Source of the DNA: Trinickia terrae
Lineage (GTDB): Bacteria; Pseudomonadota; Gammaproteobacteria; Burkholderiales; Burkholderiaceae
NCBI RefSeq assembly: GCF_005144415.1
Contig: NZ_SWJE01000013.1
Coordinates: 62,001 to 126,000 of the forward strand
Reading direction: 5' to 3'
Length of the DNA stretch: 64,000 nucleotides
Shown: positions 32,912 through 42,006 of the stretch, in pieces
Numbering within the stretch: the stretch's first letter is position 1
How the letters are laid out: every line of letters begins with the position of its first letter
The notes under the pieces: model-generated
Seen by the model: the letters and a program-made list of their open reading frames with translations, nothing else
The model's database searches: none
What the model was told of the DNA's origin: nothing
Position numbers and translations under genes: made by a program

Positions 32912-34431
32912 TACTTCTGCGCCGGAGCGCGCGGCCGGATCGGCACGAACTGCGTGTTTTCGCCACGCCGCACGAGCACCGCGACCATCTTCTGTGGATC
33001 GAGGTGAGCCGTGACGTCGTCGAATTGCTTGGCGCTCGAGATGTCGGTATCGCCGACGCGCAGAATGATGTCGCCCCGCTGCAGCCCGACGCGCGCAGCA
33101 GGCCCATCGACGACGTCGACCTGCACGCCGCCGTTGCGCAGCTTCAGCGTCTTTTGCTGATCTGCGGGAATATCGACGACTGCGATGCCAAGCACGTTGT
33201 TCGCCCGCTGCTTCGGCGACGGCGTCTTGCGCTGGTCGGTCTTGGCGACTTTTTCCGGCTGCATCTCGGCGACCGTAATAGGCAGGTCACGCACCTGCCC
33301 CTTGCGCCAGACCGTGACGGTCGCCTTCGTGCCCGGCTTCGTATCGCCGACCATCCGCGGCAAGTCGGTAGCCATATCGACCGGCTGCCCGTTGAACTTG
33401 AGGATGATGTCGCCCGGCTGAATGCCCGCCTTGTCCGCCGGACCGCCCGGCTCGACGCTGCTGACGAGCGCGCCCTGCGATTTCGGCAGGCCGAGCGAAT
33501 CGGCGACGTCCTTGGTCACCTCGCCGATCGCCACCGCGATCCGCCCCCGCGTCACCTTGCCGGTCGCTTTCAGCTGGTCGGCGACGCGCATCGCCTCGTC
33601 GATCGGAATCGCGAAGGAAATACCCATGAAGCCGCCGGTACGGCTGTATATCTGCGAGTTGATGCCGATCACCTCGCCCTGCATGTTGATCAGCGGACCG
33701 CCCGAGTTGCCGGGATTCACCGCGACGTCTGTCTGGATGAACGGCAGGTAATCGCCGGTGTCGCGCCCCTTCGCGCTGACGATGCCCGCCGTCACGGTAT
33801 TGTCGAGCCCGAACGGCGAGCCGATCGCGACAACCCACTCGCCGACGCGCACCTTGTTCGAGTCGCCGATCGTAACGGTCGGCAGGCTGCTGGCAGTGAT
33901 CTTGACGACCGCGACGTCCGTCCGGTCGTCGACGCCGATCAGCTTCGCCTTGAATTCGCGCTTGTCGGTCAGCGTGACGTAGATGTTGTCGGCGTCGTCG
34001 ACCACGTGGGCGTTCGTCATCACGTAGCCATCCGATGACAGAATGAAGCCGGAGCCGACCCCGCTGTTCTGCTCGGCGTCGGCGTTGTCCGGTGCATCCG
34101 AACTGCCGCCGTTGTCGTTGTTTCCACTGCCGCCGCCGTTCCCGCCGCGGGGCGTGCCCGGCTGCGGCAGCGGAATGCCGAAGAAGCGGCGGAAGAACTC
34201 CGACATATCGCCGTCGTCCATACCCGGCGGCAAGGCGCGCGAGCCGCTATTGTCGCTCGTCACACGCGTCGTCGTGCGGATGTTGACGACGGCCGGCCCT
34301 ACCTTGTCGACGAGATCCGTGAAATCGGGCAGATTGGCTGCCGGCATCGCCGACGCCGAATGGGGCACGAGCGGCAAGCAGACTGCCACCAACGCGGCCG
34401 CGAAAAATTTGCGCACCGAGAGATTCGTCAT
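32911..34431 (-). CDS. mucD: Periplasmic serine protease DegP/MucD
   Basis: A 506-residue HtrA-family protease and chaperone with a cleavable signal peptide (VRKFFAAALVAVCLPLVPHS, ending ASA). The catalytic triad is visible: His in TNAHVVDD, Asp in DRTDVAVVKI and Ser in GNSGGPL. Two PDZ domains follow. A Gly/Asn/Ser-rich loop (about 90-120) lengthens the LA loop. It is encoded after rpoE, rseA and rseB, so it is part of the sigma-E envelope stress response. Confidence 0.96.
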   Translation of the reverse strand: MTNLSVRKFFAAALVAVCLPLVPHSASAMPAANLPDFTDLVDKVGPAVVNIRTTTRVTSDNSGSRALPPGMDDGDMSEFFRRFFGIPLPQPGTPRGGNGGGSGNNDNGGSSDAPDNADAEQNSGVGSGFILSSDGYVMTNAHVVDDADNIYVTLTDKREFKAKLIGVDDRTDVAVVKITASSLPTVTIGDSNKVRVGEWVVAIGSPFGLDNTVTAGIVSAKGRDTGDYLPFIQTDVAVNPGNSGGPLINMQGEVIGINSQIYSRTGGFMGISFAIPIDEAMRVADQLKATGKVTRGRIAVAIGEVTKDVADSLGLPKSQGALVSSVEPGGPADKAGIQPGDIILKFNGQPVDMATDLPRMVGDTKPGTKATVTVWRKGQVRDLPITVAEMQPEKVAKTDQRKTPSPKQRANNVLGIAVVDIPADQQKTLKLRNGGVQVDVVDGPAARVGLQRGDIILRVGDTDISSAKQFDDVTAHLDPQKMVAVLVRRGENTQFVPIRPRAPAQK

Positions 34432-34451
34432 AAGGAGGAAAACCGGGGAAT

Positions 34452-35495
34452 TTACTTGGGAGCCTTGTATTCTATGGCAGACGCGAACTGCTGCAAGGTC
34501 GTTTGTGGAACTTCGCCGAGCAGCGTGATCCAGAAGCCGCCATACCGCTTGACGAGGACATGCGTCGCGCCGCTGTTGCCCGTCCCTTCCTTGCGCGAAT
34601 TCTTTTCGGCGGGTTCGATGAAGACGGAGACGGCCGAGAGGCCATCCGAAAACACGGCTTGATCGACCGGGATCGGCGGGTCGCCGGCATCGCGCGCGGC
34701 CATCGGCCGACGCAATTCACGGATCTTTTTGAAGCCAGGCACGCTCGGCGTCATCTGCCAGCCTTGCGCTTCCATGTCGACCGGCTCGACCGGCGGCCGC
34801 ACGAGCGTCCAGCCGGCGGTGTTGCGAATCCCGGCAGCGATCGAAGCCTTCTCCGCCGGGCCACCGATGCGCAATTGCGTAAACGAGATCTGCTCGAGTA
34901 CCTGCCCGCTTGTATCGAGCGTCTGGGCGCGCAGCAACAGGCCCGTCTTGGCGTCGGCCCAGAACTTGTAGGCAAAGCGGTAGCTATCCTTCGGATCGAG
35001 CTCCATGACCGTCGCGTCGATGCCCGCCACGCGGTCAGGGCCGAGCAGCTTCGGATCGTAGACGGTCAGGACCTGATCGGCGCTCGTACTGAGCAAGGCG
35101 GGAAAGGAATCCTTGTTCTGCCGCTTTTCAATGACGCACAGGCGCCGCTCCGGGACGAACGTGTAGAGCTCGTCGTTATGGCGAAGCAGTTTGCGCGGCT
35201 GGCCGTCGAGACTTTCGAGCTGCTCGAATTCGCCGTCGTTGTGCGTCGCATAGTGCGAGATGCGCGACGACTGCACGAACGGGCCGCGCTGATAAACGAA
35301 GGTGCCTTCGTAGTTCTGCTGCTGCGCGGCCTGGTGGATTCGATCGAGCCACTCCGCGGCGCCCTTGCGAGCGGCAAGCGAATCGCTGGCTTGCGCGAAA
35401 ACCCGCGGCGTAACGGACAACAAAGCGGCTGCACAGAACAGAAATACCGGCAGCCGCCCCCAAGCAATGGTTTTGTTCAACCGCAGGTTCCGCAT
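34452..35495 (-). CDS. rseB: Sigma-E regulatory protein RseB/MucB
   Basis: A 347-residue periplasmic protein that binds RseA and shields it from proteolysis. A signal peptide (IAWGRLPVFLFCAAALLSV, ending FAQA) is followed by the lipoprotein-carrier-like fold with EWLDRIHQAAQQQNYEGTFV and a C-terminal domain (KRYGGFWITLLGEVP). The ATG at 35493-35495 is five bases after the rseA stop and is preferred to one 36 bases upstream inside rseA. Confidence 0.93.
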   Translation of the reverse strand: MRNLRLNKTIAWGRLPVFLFCAAALLSVTPRVFAQASDSLAARKGAAEWLDRIHQAAQQQNYEGTFVYQRGPFVQSSRISHYATHNDGEFEQLESLDGQPRKLLRHNDELYTFVPERRLCVIEKRQNKDSFPALLSTSADQVLTVYDPKLLGPDRVAGIDATVMELDPKDSYRFAYKFWADAKTGLLLRAQTLDTSGQVLEQISFTQLRIGGPAEKASIAAGIRNTAGWTLVRPPVEPVDMEAQGWQMTPSVPGFKKIRELRRPMAARDAGDPPIPVDQAVFSDGLSAVSVFIEPAEKNSRKEGTGNSGATHVLVKRYGGFWITLLGEVPQTTLQQFASAIEYKAPK

Positions 35496-35499
35496 CAGT

Positions 35500-36123
35500 C
35501 TATTGGCCCTGCGTAGTGACAGCAGCCGCACGGATCAGCGGCATCGAGCCCGGCACGACCGGTTGCTGGGCGAATTGCTGATGCGCTTCCAGATATTGGT
35601 CGAGGCTCGCATCGCGGATGATGTTCGTGTCTTGCGCGGGACGCTCCGTGCCCGTCGGCACGGGCGCCATCGCGACGCGCTGCACGGCGTCCGATCCCAC
35701 CGACGCCATCTGCACGCCAGCGGACGCGCCATCCACACGCTGCAGTTGCGGCACGACAATCCACGTCAACGTCGCCGCGGCAGCCGCCACGGCGAACACG
35801 GGCACCACGCGGCGGCGCAGTGCCGATAGCCGTTTCTTCGACGCCGGCAGCGCGGCCGGCGCGAGCACGTGTGGCTCGGCTTCGAGGCGCAACGCAAATC
35901 CTGCGAGAAACGCGCTGCTCGTTGCCGGACTCACCGCCAAGTCGTCGGAACGCAGCGCGTCGCCGATCAGGTGGTAGCTCGACCATGCGGCGCGATCTTC
36001 GCTATTCAATTCGGAAAGGAAATGACCCAAACCCTCGATTTCGCCCAGCGACTCACCGTCGACAAAAGCGGACAGGTGCTCGCTTCGCGAGCACGCTTGC
36101 GATTGCATCGAGACCGACCCCAT
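35500..36123 (-). CDS. rseA: Anti-sigma-E factor RseA
   Basis: A 207-residue inner-membrane protein that holds the sigma factor RpoE inactive. The N-terminal anti-sigma domain reads EHLSAFVDGESLGEIEGLGH and continues with DRAAWSSYHLIGDALRSD. A single membrane span (VVPVFAVAAAAATLTWIVV) and a periplasmic tail that binds RseB follow. GGGGAG lies four bases before the ATG at 36121-36123, which decides the start. Confidence 0.93.
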   Translation of the reverse strand: MGSVSMQSQACSRSEHLSAFVDGESLGEIEGLGHFLSELNSEDRAAWSSYHLIGDALRSDDLAVSPATSSAFLAGFALRLEAEPHVLAPAALPASKKRLSALRRRVVPVFAVAAAAATLTWIVVPQLQRVDGASAGVQMASVGSDAVQRVAMAPVPTGTERPAQDTNIIRDASLDQYLEAHQQFAQQPVVPGSMPLIRAAAVTTQGQ

Positions 36124-36215
36124 GATGCTCCCCATTCTTACGACACCCCGTAGTGACACCACCTAACCCAGTTACTTGCGCCCTGCCCCTGTCAGCACCG
36201 CCGGTCAGCCTCGCT

Positions 36216-36815
36216 CTACCAGCGTTTGCCCTCGGGTGTGTCCAGCAAGGGACGCAATTTCGCCGCAATGGCTTCGCGAGCACGAAAAATACGCGACCTG
36301 ACGGTGCCGATCGGGCACCCCATCATTTCGGCGATTTCTTCGTAGCTCAGACCTTCAATTTCACGAAGAGTAATGGCGGTGCGCAGCTCTTCCGGTAAAA
36401 CCGCCATCGCAGCATTGACCGTCTGTGCGATCTGCTTGCTCATCAACATCGACTCGGGCGTGTTGATATCCCTTAGTTGGTCGGCATCCGAGAAAGTTTC
36501 AGCTTCCTCGGCATCCGCTTCAGTCGAAGTGGGCGCCCGCCGACCCTGGGTCGCAAGGTAATTCTTGGCGGTATTGACCGCAATCCGGTACAACCACGTA
36601 TAGAACGCCGATTCGCCGCGAAACTGAGGCAGTGCGCGATACGCCTTGATGAAGGCATCCTGGGCCACGTCCTCGACCTCGGCCGGATCCCGGACGAGGC
36701 GCGAGATCAGCCGAATGATCTTGCGGTGGTATTTGGTGACCAGCAGTTCGAACGCCGCCTTGTCGCCCTTCTGGACGCGCTCGACCAAGACCTGATCAAT
36801 TTCTTTTTCGCTCAC
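36216..36815 (-). CDS. rpoE: RNA polymerase sigma-E factor
   Basis: A 199-residue ECF sigma factor. Region 2 (YHRKIIRLISRLVRDPAEVE, then DVAQDAFIKAYRALPQFRG and YTWLYRIAVNTAKNYL) and region 4 (TAITLREIEGLSYEEIAEMM, then GCPIGTVRSRIFRAREAI) are typical of the RpoE/AlgU group. It is followed by rseA, rseB and mucD, and this set should be co-transcribed. Upstream lies a tract of direct repeats and a possible TACAAT box. Confidence 0.98.
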   Translation of the reverse strand: MSEKEIDQVLVERVQKGDKAAFELLVTKYHRKIIRLISRLVRDPAEVEDVAQDAFIKAYRALPQFRGESAFYTWLYRIAVNTAKNYLATQGRRAPTSTEADAEEAETFSDADQLRDINTPESMLMSKQIAQTVNAAMAVLPEELRTAITLREIEGLSYEEIAEMMGCPIGTVRSRIFRAREAIAAKLRPLLDTPEGKRW

Positions 36816-36855
36816 CTGATAAATCCGTTCACTGTGGAGTGCCCCGCGGAGCGCT

Positions 36856-36917
36856 ATTGTAGCGTCCCCAAGATTGCCCGGCGTTACGCGCGTTACAGGC
36901 GTTACAGTCGTTACAGC
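36856..36917 (-). repeat. Four 9-base direct repeats upstream of rpoE
   Basis: Four head-to-tail units of the form CGTTACnnn occupy 36882-36917 with an exact 9-base period. A leftward TACAAT box (36856-36861) lies 20 bases downstream, but no good -35 element is present. The repeats sit where an activator or the -35 region would be. Confidence 0.65.
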
Positions 36918-37376
36918 TCAGCGCGCGCCGCGACGGGCCTTCACAGCCAGCTCGCGAAATGAATCGGGAGACAGGGAATCGGCCGGAATCAGAAGCGGGT
37001 GGACTCGCCCTTTTCCGTCGCAGCCGGCAATCGCCATGACGAGAAAGAGATGGGGCCACTGCGAAAAGCCCACGATGTGCCCCGCGAGCAACGCCTCACC
37101 AGCGCGACTGAAAGCCGCAACACCATCCGGCCCGATTTTAAGAACGAAGGGTTGCCGGCGCTCGTAGGCGAGCATGCCCAACATCAGGATCGCGAGCGTT
37201 GCGACCGCAAACCCCACTGCTTGCAAGATGCCGCAGTGTGGTGCGGCTGCCCCGCAGACCGCGCAGGAAACGAGAAGTGCAAACGCGGCCATCGCCACGC
37301 GCAGCGCGGTGGATCGCCGCAGCATAATGGGCTGCGGCGATCCGGCATGGGACTCAACGTGCGGATCGCCAGTCAA
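36918..37376 (-). CDS. YgfX-like membrane protein
   Basis: A 152-residue protein with two membrane spans (VAMAAFALLVSCAVCGAAA and LQAVGFAVATLAILMLGML) followed by a soluble part ending LLIPADSLSPDSFRELAVKA. This matches the YgfX/CptA-like family layout: two spans, a beta domain and an LLIPADSL-like motif. In some species YgfX affects cell division proteins, but that role is not shown here. A TTG start (37374-37376) just after fabF fits the family; an ATG at 37323-37325 would shorten it. It lies between fabF and rpoE and may be co-transcribed with either. Confidence 0.6.
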   Translation of the reverse strand: MTGDPHVESHAGSPQPIMLRRSTALRVAMAAFALLVSCAVCGAAAPHCGILQAVGFAVATLAILMLGMLAYERRQPFVLKIGPDGVAAFSRAGEALLAGHIVGFSQWPHLFLVMAIAGCDGKGRVHPLLIPADSLSPDSFRELAVKARRGAR

Positions 37377-37380
37377 GGAC

Positions 37381-38619
37381 TCAGACGCGCTTGATCACCA
37401 GCGTGCCGTTCGTGCCGCCGAACCCGAACGAGTTCTTCAGCGCAACGTCGATCTTCATCTCCCGCGCCGTGTTCGCGCAGTAGTCGAGATCGCATTCCGG
37501 GTCCTGGTTGAGGATGTTGATGGTCGGCGGCGACACCTGATTGTGCACGGCCAGCACGGTATACACCGATTCCAGGCCGCCCGCGCCGCCGAGCAGGTGC
37601 CCGGTCATCGACTTTGTCGAGTTCACGACCAGCTTCTTCGCATGATCGCCGAACGCGCGCTTGATGCCGGTCGTCTCGGCCAGGTCACCGAGCGGCGTCG
37701 ACGTGCCGTGCGCATTGAGGTAGTTCACCTGGTCGCCGTTGACGCCTGCGTTCTTCATCGCGGCCAACATGCAGCGGCGCGCGCCGTCGCCGTCTTCCAG
37801 CGGGGCGGTCATGTGATAGGCGTCGCCGCTCATCCCGTAGCCGCCGATTTCCGCGTAGATCTTCGCGCCGCGCGCCTTAGCATGCTCGTATTCCTCGAGC
37901 ACCATCACGCCGGCGCCCTCGCCGAGCACGAAGCCGTCGCGGTCCTTGTCCCAGGGACGGCTCGCCGTGGCCGGATCGTCGTTGCGCTGCGACAGCGCCC
38001 GCGCCGCCGCGAAGCCGCCGATGCCGAGAGGCGACACGGTCGACTCGGCTCCACCCGCGATCATCACGTCGGCATCGCCGTACTCGATCAGCCGCGACGC
38101 TTCGCCGATGCAATGCAGCCCGGTGGTGCAGGCCGTGACGATCGAAAGATTCGGGCCCTTGAAGCCGAACTTGATCGACAGATGGCCGGAGATCATGTTG
38201 ATGATCGAAGCCGGCACGAAGAACGGGGAAATCCGGCGCGGACCGCGATTGAGCAACTCCGTCTGCGTGGCCTCGATCATAGGCAGGCCGCCGATGCCCG
38301 AGCCGACGACGACGCCGACACGTTCCGCATTCTCCTCGGTGACTTCGAAGCCGCTGTCCTGCATCGCCTGGATGCCTGCGGCCACGCCGTAATGGATGAA
38401 GGTATCCATGTGGCGTGCTTCTTTTGCCGGGATGTAGTCTTCGATATTGAAGCCCTTGACCTCGCCAGCGAAACGGGTCGAGAAGTTCGTTGCGTCGAAC
38501 TTCGTGATGTTGGCGATGCCGGACTTGCCGGCCACCAGATTGGCCCAGCCGTCGGCAACATTATTGCCAATAGGCGAAATCAGCCCGAGGCCAGTAACAA
38601 CAACACGACGGCGGCTCAC
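37381..38619 (-). CDS. fabF: Beta-ketoacyl-ACP synthase II
   Basis: A 412-residue condensing enzyme that elongates fatty acyl-ACP with malonyl-ACP. It starts with GTG (38617-38619), preceded by AAGGGG, and reads [18 protein letters not shown]. The active-site Cys lies in [12 protein letters not shown], and the His pair in [12 protein letters not shown] and [15 protein letters not shown]. It follows acpP after a terminator-like hairpin. Confidence 0.97.
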   Translation of the reverse strand: MSRRRVVVTGLGLISPIGNNVADGWANLVAGKSGIANITKFDATNFSTRFAGEVKGFNIEDYIPAKEARHMDTFIHYGVAAGIQAMQDSGFEVTEENAERVGVVVGSGIGGLPMIEATQTELLNRGPRRISPFFVPASIINMISGHLSIKFGFKGPNLSIVTACTTGLHCIGEASRLIEYGDADVMIAGGAESTVSPLGIGGFAAARALSQRNDDPATASRPWDKDRDGFVLGEGAGVMVLEEYEHAKARGAKIYAEIGGYGMSGDAYHMTAPLEDGDGARRCMLAAMKNAGVNGDQVNYLNAHGTSTPLGDLAETTGIKRAFGDHAKKLVVNSTKSMTGHLLGGAGGLESVYTVLAVHNQVSPPTINILNQDPECDLDYCANTAREMKIDVALKNSFGFGGTNGTLVIKRV

Positions 38620-38639
38620 GGTAACCCCTTTTCCATAGA

Positions 38640-38696
38640 ATGACAAAAACAAAAGCCACAGCGGCCACAGGATGTTGCCCTGTAAGCCCTGTGGCT
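38640..38696 (-). terminator. Terminator-like hairpin between acpP and fabF
   Basis: AGCCACAG (38689-38696 on the leftward strand) pairs with CTGTGGCT (38654-38661), with a second CAGG/CCTG pair inside the loop. TTTTGTTTTTGTC follows. It probably cuts off most acpP transcripts and allows some read-through into fabF. Confidence 0.65.
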
Positions 38697-38798
38697 GTTA
38701 GTTCGGTACCCACGCGGCACCTGTGCGGCAGCCGACGTGTCAACGCGTCAAGCGCAGCCAACGTGGCAACGAGCGCGTAACTTGCCGTGCAGCGGACG

Positions 38799-39038
38799 TT
38801 ACGCCTTGACGTTGGCGCGAGCGTAGTCGATCGCTTGCTGGACGGTCGTGATCTTCTCGGCTTCCTCATCCGGAATTTCCATGCCGAATTCGTCTTCCAG
38901 CGCCATCACGAGCTCGACCGTGTCCAGCGAGTCTGCGCCGAGGTCATTCACGAACGACGCTTCGTTCTTGATCTCAGCTTCGGCGACGCCCAGTTGTTCT
39001 GCGACGATCTTCTTGACGCGCTGTTCGATATTGTCCAT
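38799..39038 (-). CDS. acpP: Acyl carrier protein
   Basis: A 79-residue acidic four-helix protein that carries growing acyl chains on a phosphopantetheine arm. The attachment Ser37 is in [24 protein letters not shown] precedes the ATG. It is encoded between fabG and fabF and has its own likely promoter and downstream hairpin, as suits the very high amount of ACP needed. Confidence 0.99.
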
Positions 39039-39072
39039 CACCCCTCCGAGGGAAAGTAGTTCAAAAATACGA

Positions 39073-39116
39073 GTGCGCGCATTTTATCAGGTTTGCTCAA
39101 GCAAAAAAGCGCGCAC
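39073..39116 (-). promoter_or_regulatory. acpP promoter flanked by nested inverted repeats
   Basis: A leftward extended -10 box TGATAAAAT (39081-39089) lies inside a nested repeat. The outer arms GTGCGCGC (39073-39080) and GCGCGCAC (39109-39116) are perfect, and an inner TTGCT and AGCAA pair lies at 39093-39104. No strong -35 is seen. The position suits an operator for a regulator of fatty-acid synthesis. Confidence 0.55.
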
Positions 39117-39187
39117 AAGGTGCGTGGTAAGGCTGGCGCCAAGTGTTCTTGCGAACGTACCAAGGCGCGGATAATAAACGAATTTCG

Positions 39188-39937
39188 TTACGACATGAAC
39201 ATGCCGCCGTTCACGTGCAACGTCGTGCCGGTGATGTATCCGGCCTGCGGCGATGCTAGGAAAGCGACGGCGTGCGCGATGTCATCCGGGCTGCCCAGAC
39301 GGCCCAGCGGAATTTGCGCCTTCAGCGCGGTTTGCTGCTCTTCCGGCAGGACCTTCGTCATGTCGGTGTCGATGAAACCCGGTGCGACGCAATTCACGGT
39401 GATGTTGCGGCTGCCGATTTCGCGCGCCAGCGCGCGCGTCATTCCCGCGACACCGGCCTTGGCCGCCGCATAGTTGACTTGCCCCGGATTGCCGGCGGAG
39501 CCGACCACCGAAGTGATGTTGATGATCCGGCCTCCGCGCGCCTTCATCATTGGGCGCAGCACCGCGCGCGACAAGCGGAAGACAGCCTTCAGGTTAGTGT
39601 CGATCACCGCGTCCCAGTCTTCGTCCTTCATGCGCATCGCAAGTTGATCCTGGGTGATGCCCGCGTTGTTGACGAGTACGTTCAGCGCGCCGAACTCCTT
39701 CACCGTCGCCTCGATGAGCGCTTCCACCGCAGCCGCATCGTTGACGTTCAACACCGCACCGCGGCCCGCGAGATCTTCGCTCGCGAACGCTTCGCTGATG
39801 CCGCTCGCGCCGGACTCGCTCGTCGCGGTGCCAATCACGGTCGCGCCTTGACGCGCCAGCTCCAGCGCGATGGCGCGGCCAATGCCGCGCGATGCGCCCG
39901 TCACGATTGCGATCTGTTTATCGAGAGTCTTTGCCAT
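39188..39937 (-). CDS. fabG: 3-oxoacyl-ACP reductase
   Basis: A 249-residue short-chain dehydrogenase that reduces 3-ketoacyl-ACP with NADPH. The cofactor motif is TGASRGIG, the NNAG motif is present, and the catalytic Ser, Tyr and Lys lie in NITSVVGSAGNPGQVNYAAAKAG. The ATG at 39935-39937 gives the usual 249-residue length; an ATG six bases upstream is also possible. Part of the fab cluster. Confidence 0.97.
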   Translation of the reverse strand: MAKTLDKQIAIVTGASRGIGRAIALELARQGATVIGTATSESGASGISEAFASEDLAGRGAVLNVNDAAAVEALIEATVKEFGALNVLVNNAGITQDQLAMRMKDEDWDAVIDTNLKAVFRLSRAVLRPMMKARGGRIINITSVVGSAGNPGQVNYAAAKAGVAGMTRALAREIGSRNITVNCVAPGFIDTDMTKVLPEEQQTALKAQIPLGRLGSPDDIAHAVAFLASPQAGYITGTTLHVNGGMFMS

Positions 39938-40009
39938 GTTCATCCGGATTGCCTGCCTGCGGGCGAATTGGACTCCGCCCCGGCGATTGTCGATATTGCT
40001 TGATGCAAC

Positions 40010-40942
40010 TCAAGCCGAAACCAGCCTCAGCATTTCGTCGAGCGATGCCGGATCGGTGATCGCACCGCCAACCAGGGCGCCGTCGATGCGCTTCGTCAGC
40101 CCTGCGAGCACCTTGCCCGGACCGCACTCGATCACGTGCGTCGCGCCTTGCTTGGCGATCGCGTGCACGCATTCGACCCAGCGCACCGGGCCCGCAGCCT
40201 GACGCACCAGCGCGTCCTTGATTGCAGCCGGCTCGACGACCTGCGCAACGTCCACGTTGTTCACGACCGGGATCTGCGGCACGTTGACTTCGACGCCGGC
40301 CAGGTATTCGCGCAACTGGTCCGAAGCCGGCTTGAGCAGCGACGAGTGGAACGGCGCCGAGACCGGCAGCGGCAGCGCGCGTTTCGCACCCTTGGCCTTG
40401 GCGATTTCGCACGCTTTCTCGACCGCGGTCTTGTTCCCAGCGATCACGACCTGCGCCGGCGCATTGAAATTGACCGCTTCGACGACGCCCTCGCCCGACG
40501 CTTCGGCACATGCCGCGCGCACGGTGTCGTCATCAAGGCCGAGGATCGCCGCCATGCCGCCGACACCAACCGGCACCGCCGTCTGCATCGCTTGCGCACG
40601 AAAGCGCACGAGCGGCACCGCATCTCGAAACTTGAGCGCGCCCGCCGCAACCAGCGCCGTATATTCGCCGAGGCTGTGCCCCGCAACGATCAACGGTGCC
40701 GGGCCGCCGGCCTGCTGCCACGCGCGATGGCACGCGTAAGCGGCGGTCAGCATGACGGGCTGGGTATTCGTCGTGAGATTCAGATCGTCGGCCGGGCCTT
40801 CGGCGATCAGCTTGCCGAGATCCTGGCCGAGTGCGTCGGACGCTTCCTGAACGGTCTCGCGCACGATGGCGAGATCGGCGAATGCGTTGAGCATGCCGAC
40901 CGACTGCGAGCCCTGCCCAGGAAAAACGAACGCAAATTTCAT
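40010..40942 (-). CDS. fabD: Malonyl-CoA:ACP transacylase
   Basis: A 310-residue enzyme that transfers malonyl groups to ACP. It begins MKFAFVFPGQGSQSVGM. The nucleophile Ser is in VAGHSLGEYTA, with the partner His in VSAPFHSSLL. The start MKFAF is at 40940-40942; the longer frame upstream reads through the fabH-fabD gap and is discarded. Confidence 0.97.
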   Translation of the reverse strand: MKFAFVFPGQGSQSVGMLNAFADLAIVRETVQEASDALGQDLGKLIAEGPADDLNLTTNTQPVMLTAAYACHRAWQQAGGPAPLIVAGHSLGEYTALVAAGALKFRDAVPLVRFRAQAMQTAVPVGVGGMAAILGLDDDTVRAACAEASGEGVVEAVNFNAPAQVVIAGNKTAVEKACEIAKAKGAKRALPLPVSAPFHSSLLKPASDQLREYLAGVEVNVPQIPVVNNVDVAQVVEPAAIKDALVRQAAGPVRWVECVHAIAKQGATHVIECGPGKVLAGLTKRIDGALVGGAITDPASLDEMLRLVSA

Positions 40943-41016
40943 ATCGTCCCCAATTTGTGAATTCGGTGAGTCAAGCGTACGCGCAGCGGCGCCGCTGCGG
41001 GCGCGCGCGACCGCCA

Positions 41017-42006
41017 TCAGTAGCGAAGGACGGATGCACCCCAGGTAAAGCCGCCACCGACGCCTTCGATCAGCACGTTCTGACCGCGCTTGATGCGCCC
41101 GTCGCGAACCGCGACGTCGAGCGCGAGCGGGATGGACGCGGCCGAGGTATTACCGTGCTCGCCCACCGTGACGACCATCCGCTCCTGCGGCAAGCCGAGC
41201 TTGCGGCAGGTACTGGTCATGATACGGATATTGGCCTGGTGCGGAATCAGCCAATCGACCTGTTCCGGAGCCAGATCGGCCTTGTTCAAGGCCTCGATCG
41301 CGACCTTCTCGAGCACGTTGACGGCGAGCTTGAACACCGCCTGGCCGTCCATATGCAGGAATGCGCTACCCGCAACGACGCCGCCGTTCACGTGACCCGG
41401 CGTGCAGAGAATGTCCGAATGGCTACCGTCGGCATGCAGCGCACTCGCGAGCACGCCCGGCTCATCCGACGCCTGCAGCAGCACGGCGCCGGCGCCGTCG
41501 CCGAACAGCACGCAAGTCGTGCGGTCGTTGAAGTCGAGAATTCGCGAGAACGTTTCCGCGCCGACGACGAGCGCCGTGCGGTGCTGCCCGCTCTTGATGA
41601 AGTTGTCGGCCGTCGAGAGCGCATACGCGAAGCCCGAGCAGACTGCCTGCACGTCGAAGGCGGCGCCGTTGTTCTTGATGCCGAGCTTGTTCTGCAACAG
41701 GCACGCCGAACTCGGAAACACGAAATCGGGCGTGGACGTGGCGACGATGATGAGGTCGATGGACTGCGGATCGATGTCCGCCGCTTCGATCGCGCGTTGC
41801 GAGGCGATCAGCGCGAGATCGCTCGTAGTCACATGGGGTTCGGCGAAATGACGCGCATGGATGCCCGTCCGGGCAACGATCCATTCGTCACTCGTCTCGA
41901 TGCCGTTCTTGGCGAGACGATCCGCCAACTCCTGATTCGTGACGCGGCCAGGCGGCAGATAGCTGCCCGTGCCGAGCACGCGGGAATAAATTTTCGATTG
42001 AGCCAT
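41017..42006 (-). CDS. fabH: Beta-ketoacyl-ACP synthase III
   Basis: A 329-residue enzyme that starts fatty-acid synthesis from acetyl-CoA and malonyl-ACP. The active-site Cys is in [13 protein letters not shown], the His in [10 protein letters not shown] and the Asn in [12 protein letters not shown]. Its ATG shares one base with the plsX stop, so translation is coupled. Confidence 0.97.
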   Translation of the reverse strand: MAQSKIYSRVLGTGSYLPPGRVTNQELADRLAKNGIETSDEWIVARTGIHARHFAEPHVTTSDLALIASQRAIEAADIDPQSIDLIIVATSTPDFVFPSSACLLQNKLGIKNNGAAFDVQAVCSGFAYALSTADNFIKSGQHRTALVVGAETFSRILDFNDRTTCVLFGDGAGAVLLQASDEPGVLASALHADGSHSDILCTPGHVNGGVVAGSAFLHMDGQAVFKLAVNVLEKVAIEALNKADLAPEQVDWLIPHQANIRIMTSTCRKLGLPQERMVVTVGEHGNTSAASIPLALDVAVRDGRIKRGQNVLIEGVGGGFTWGASVLRY

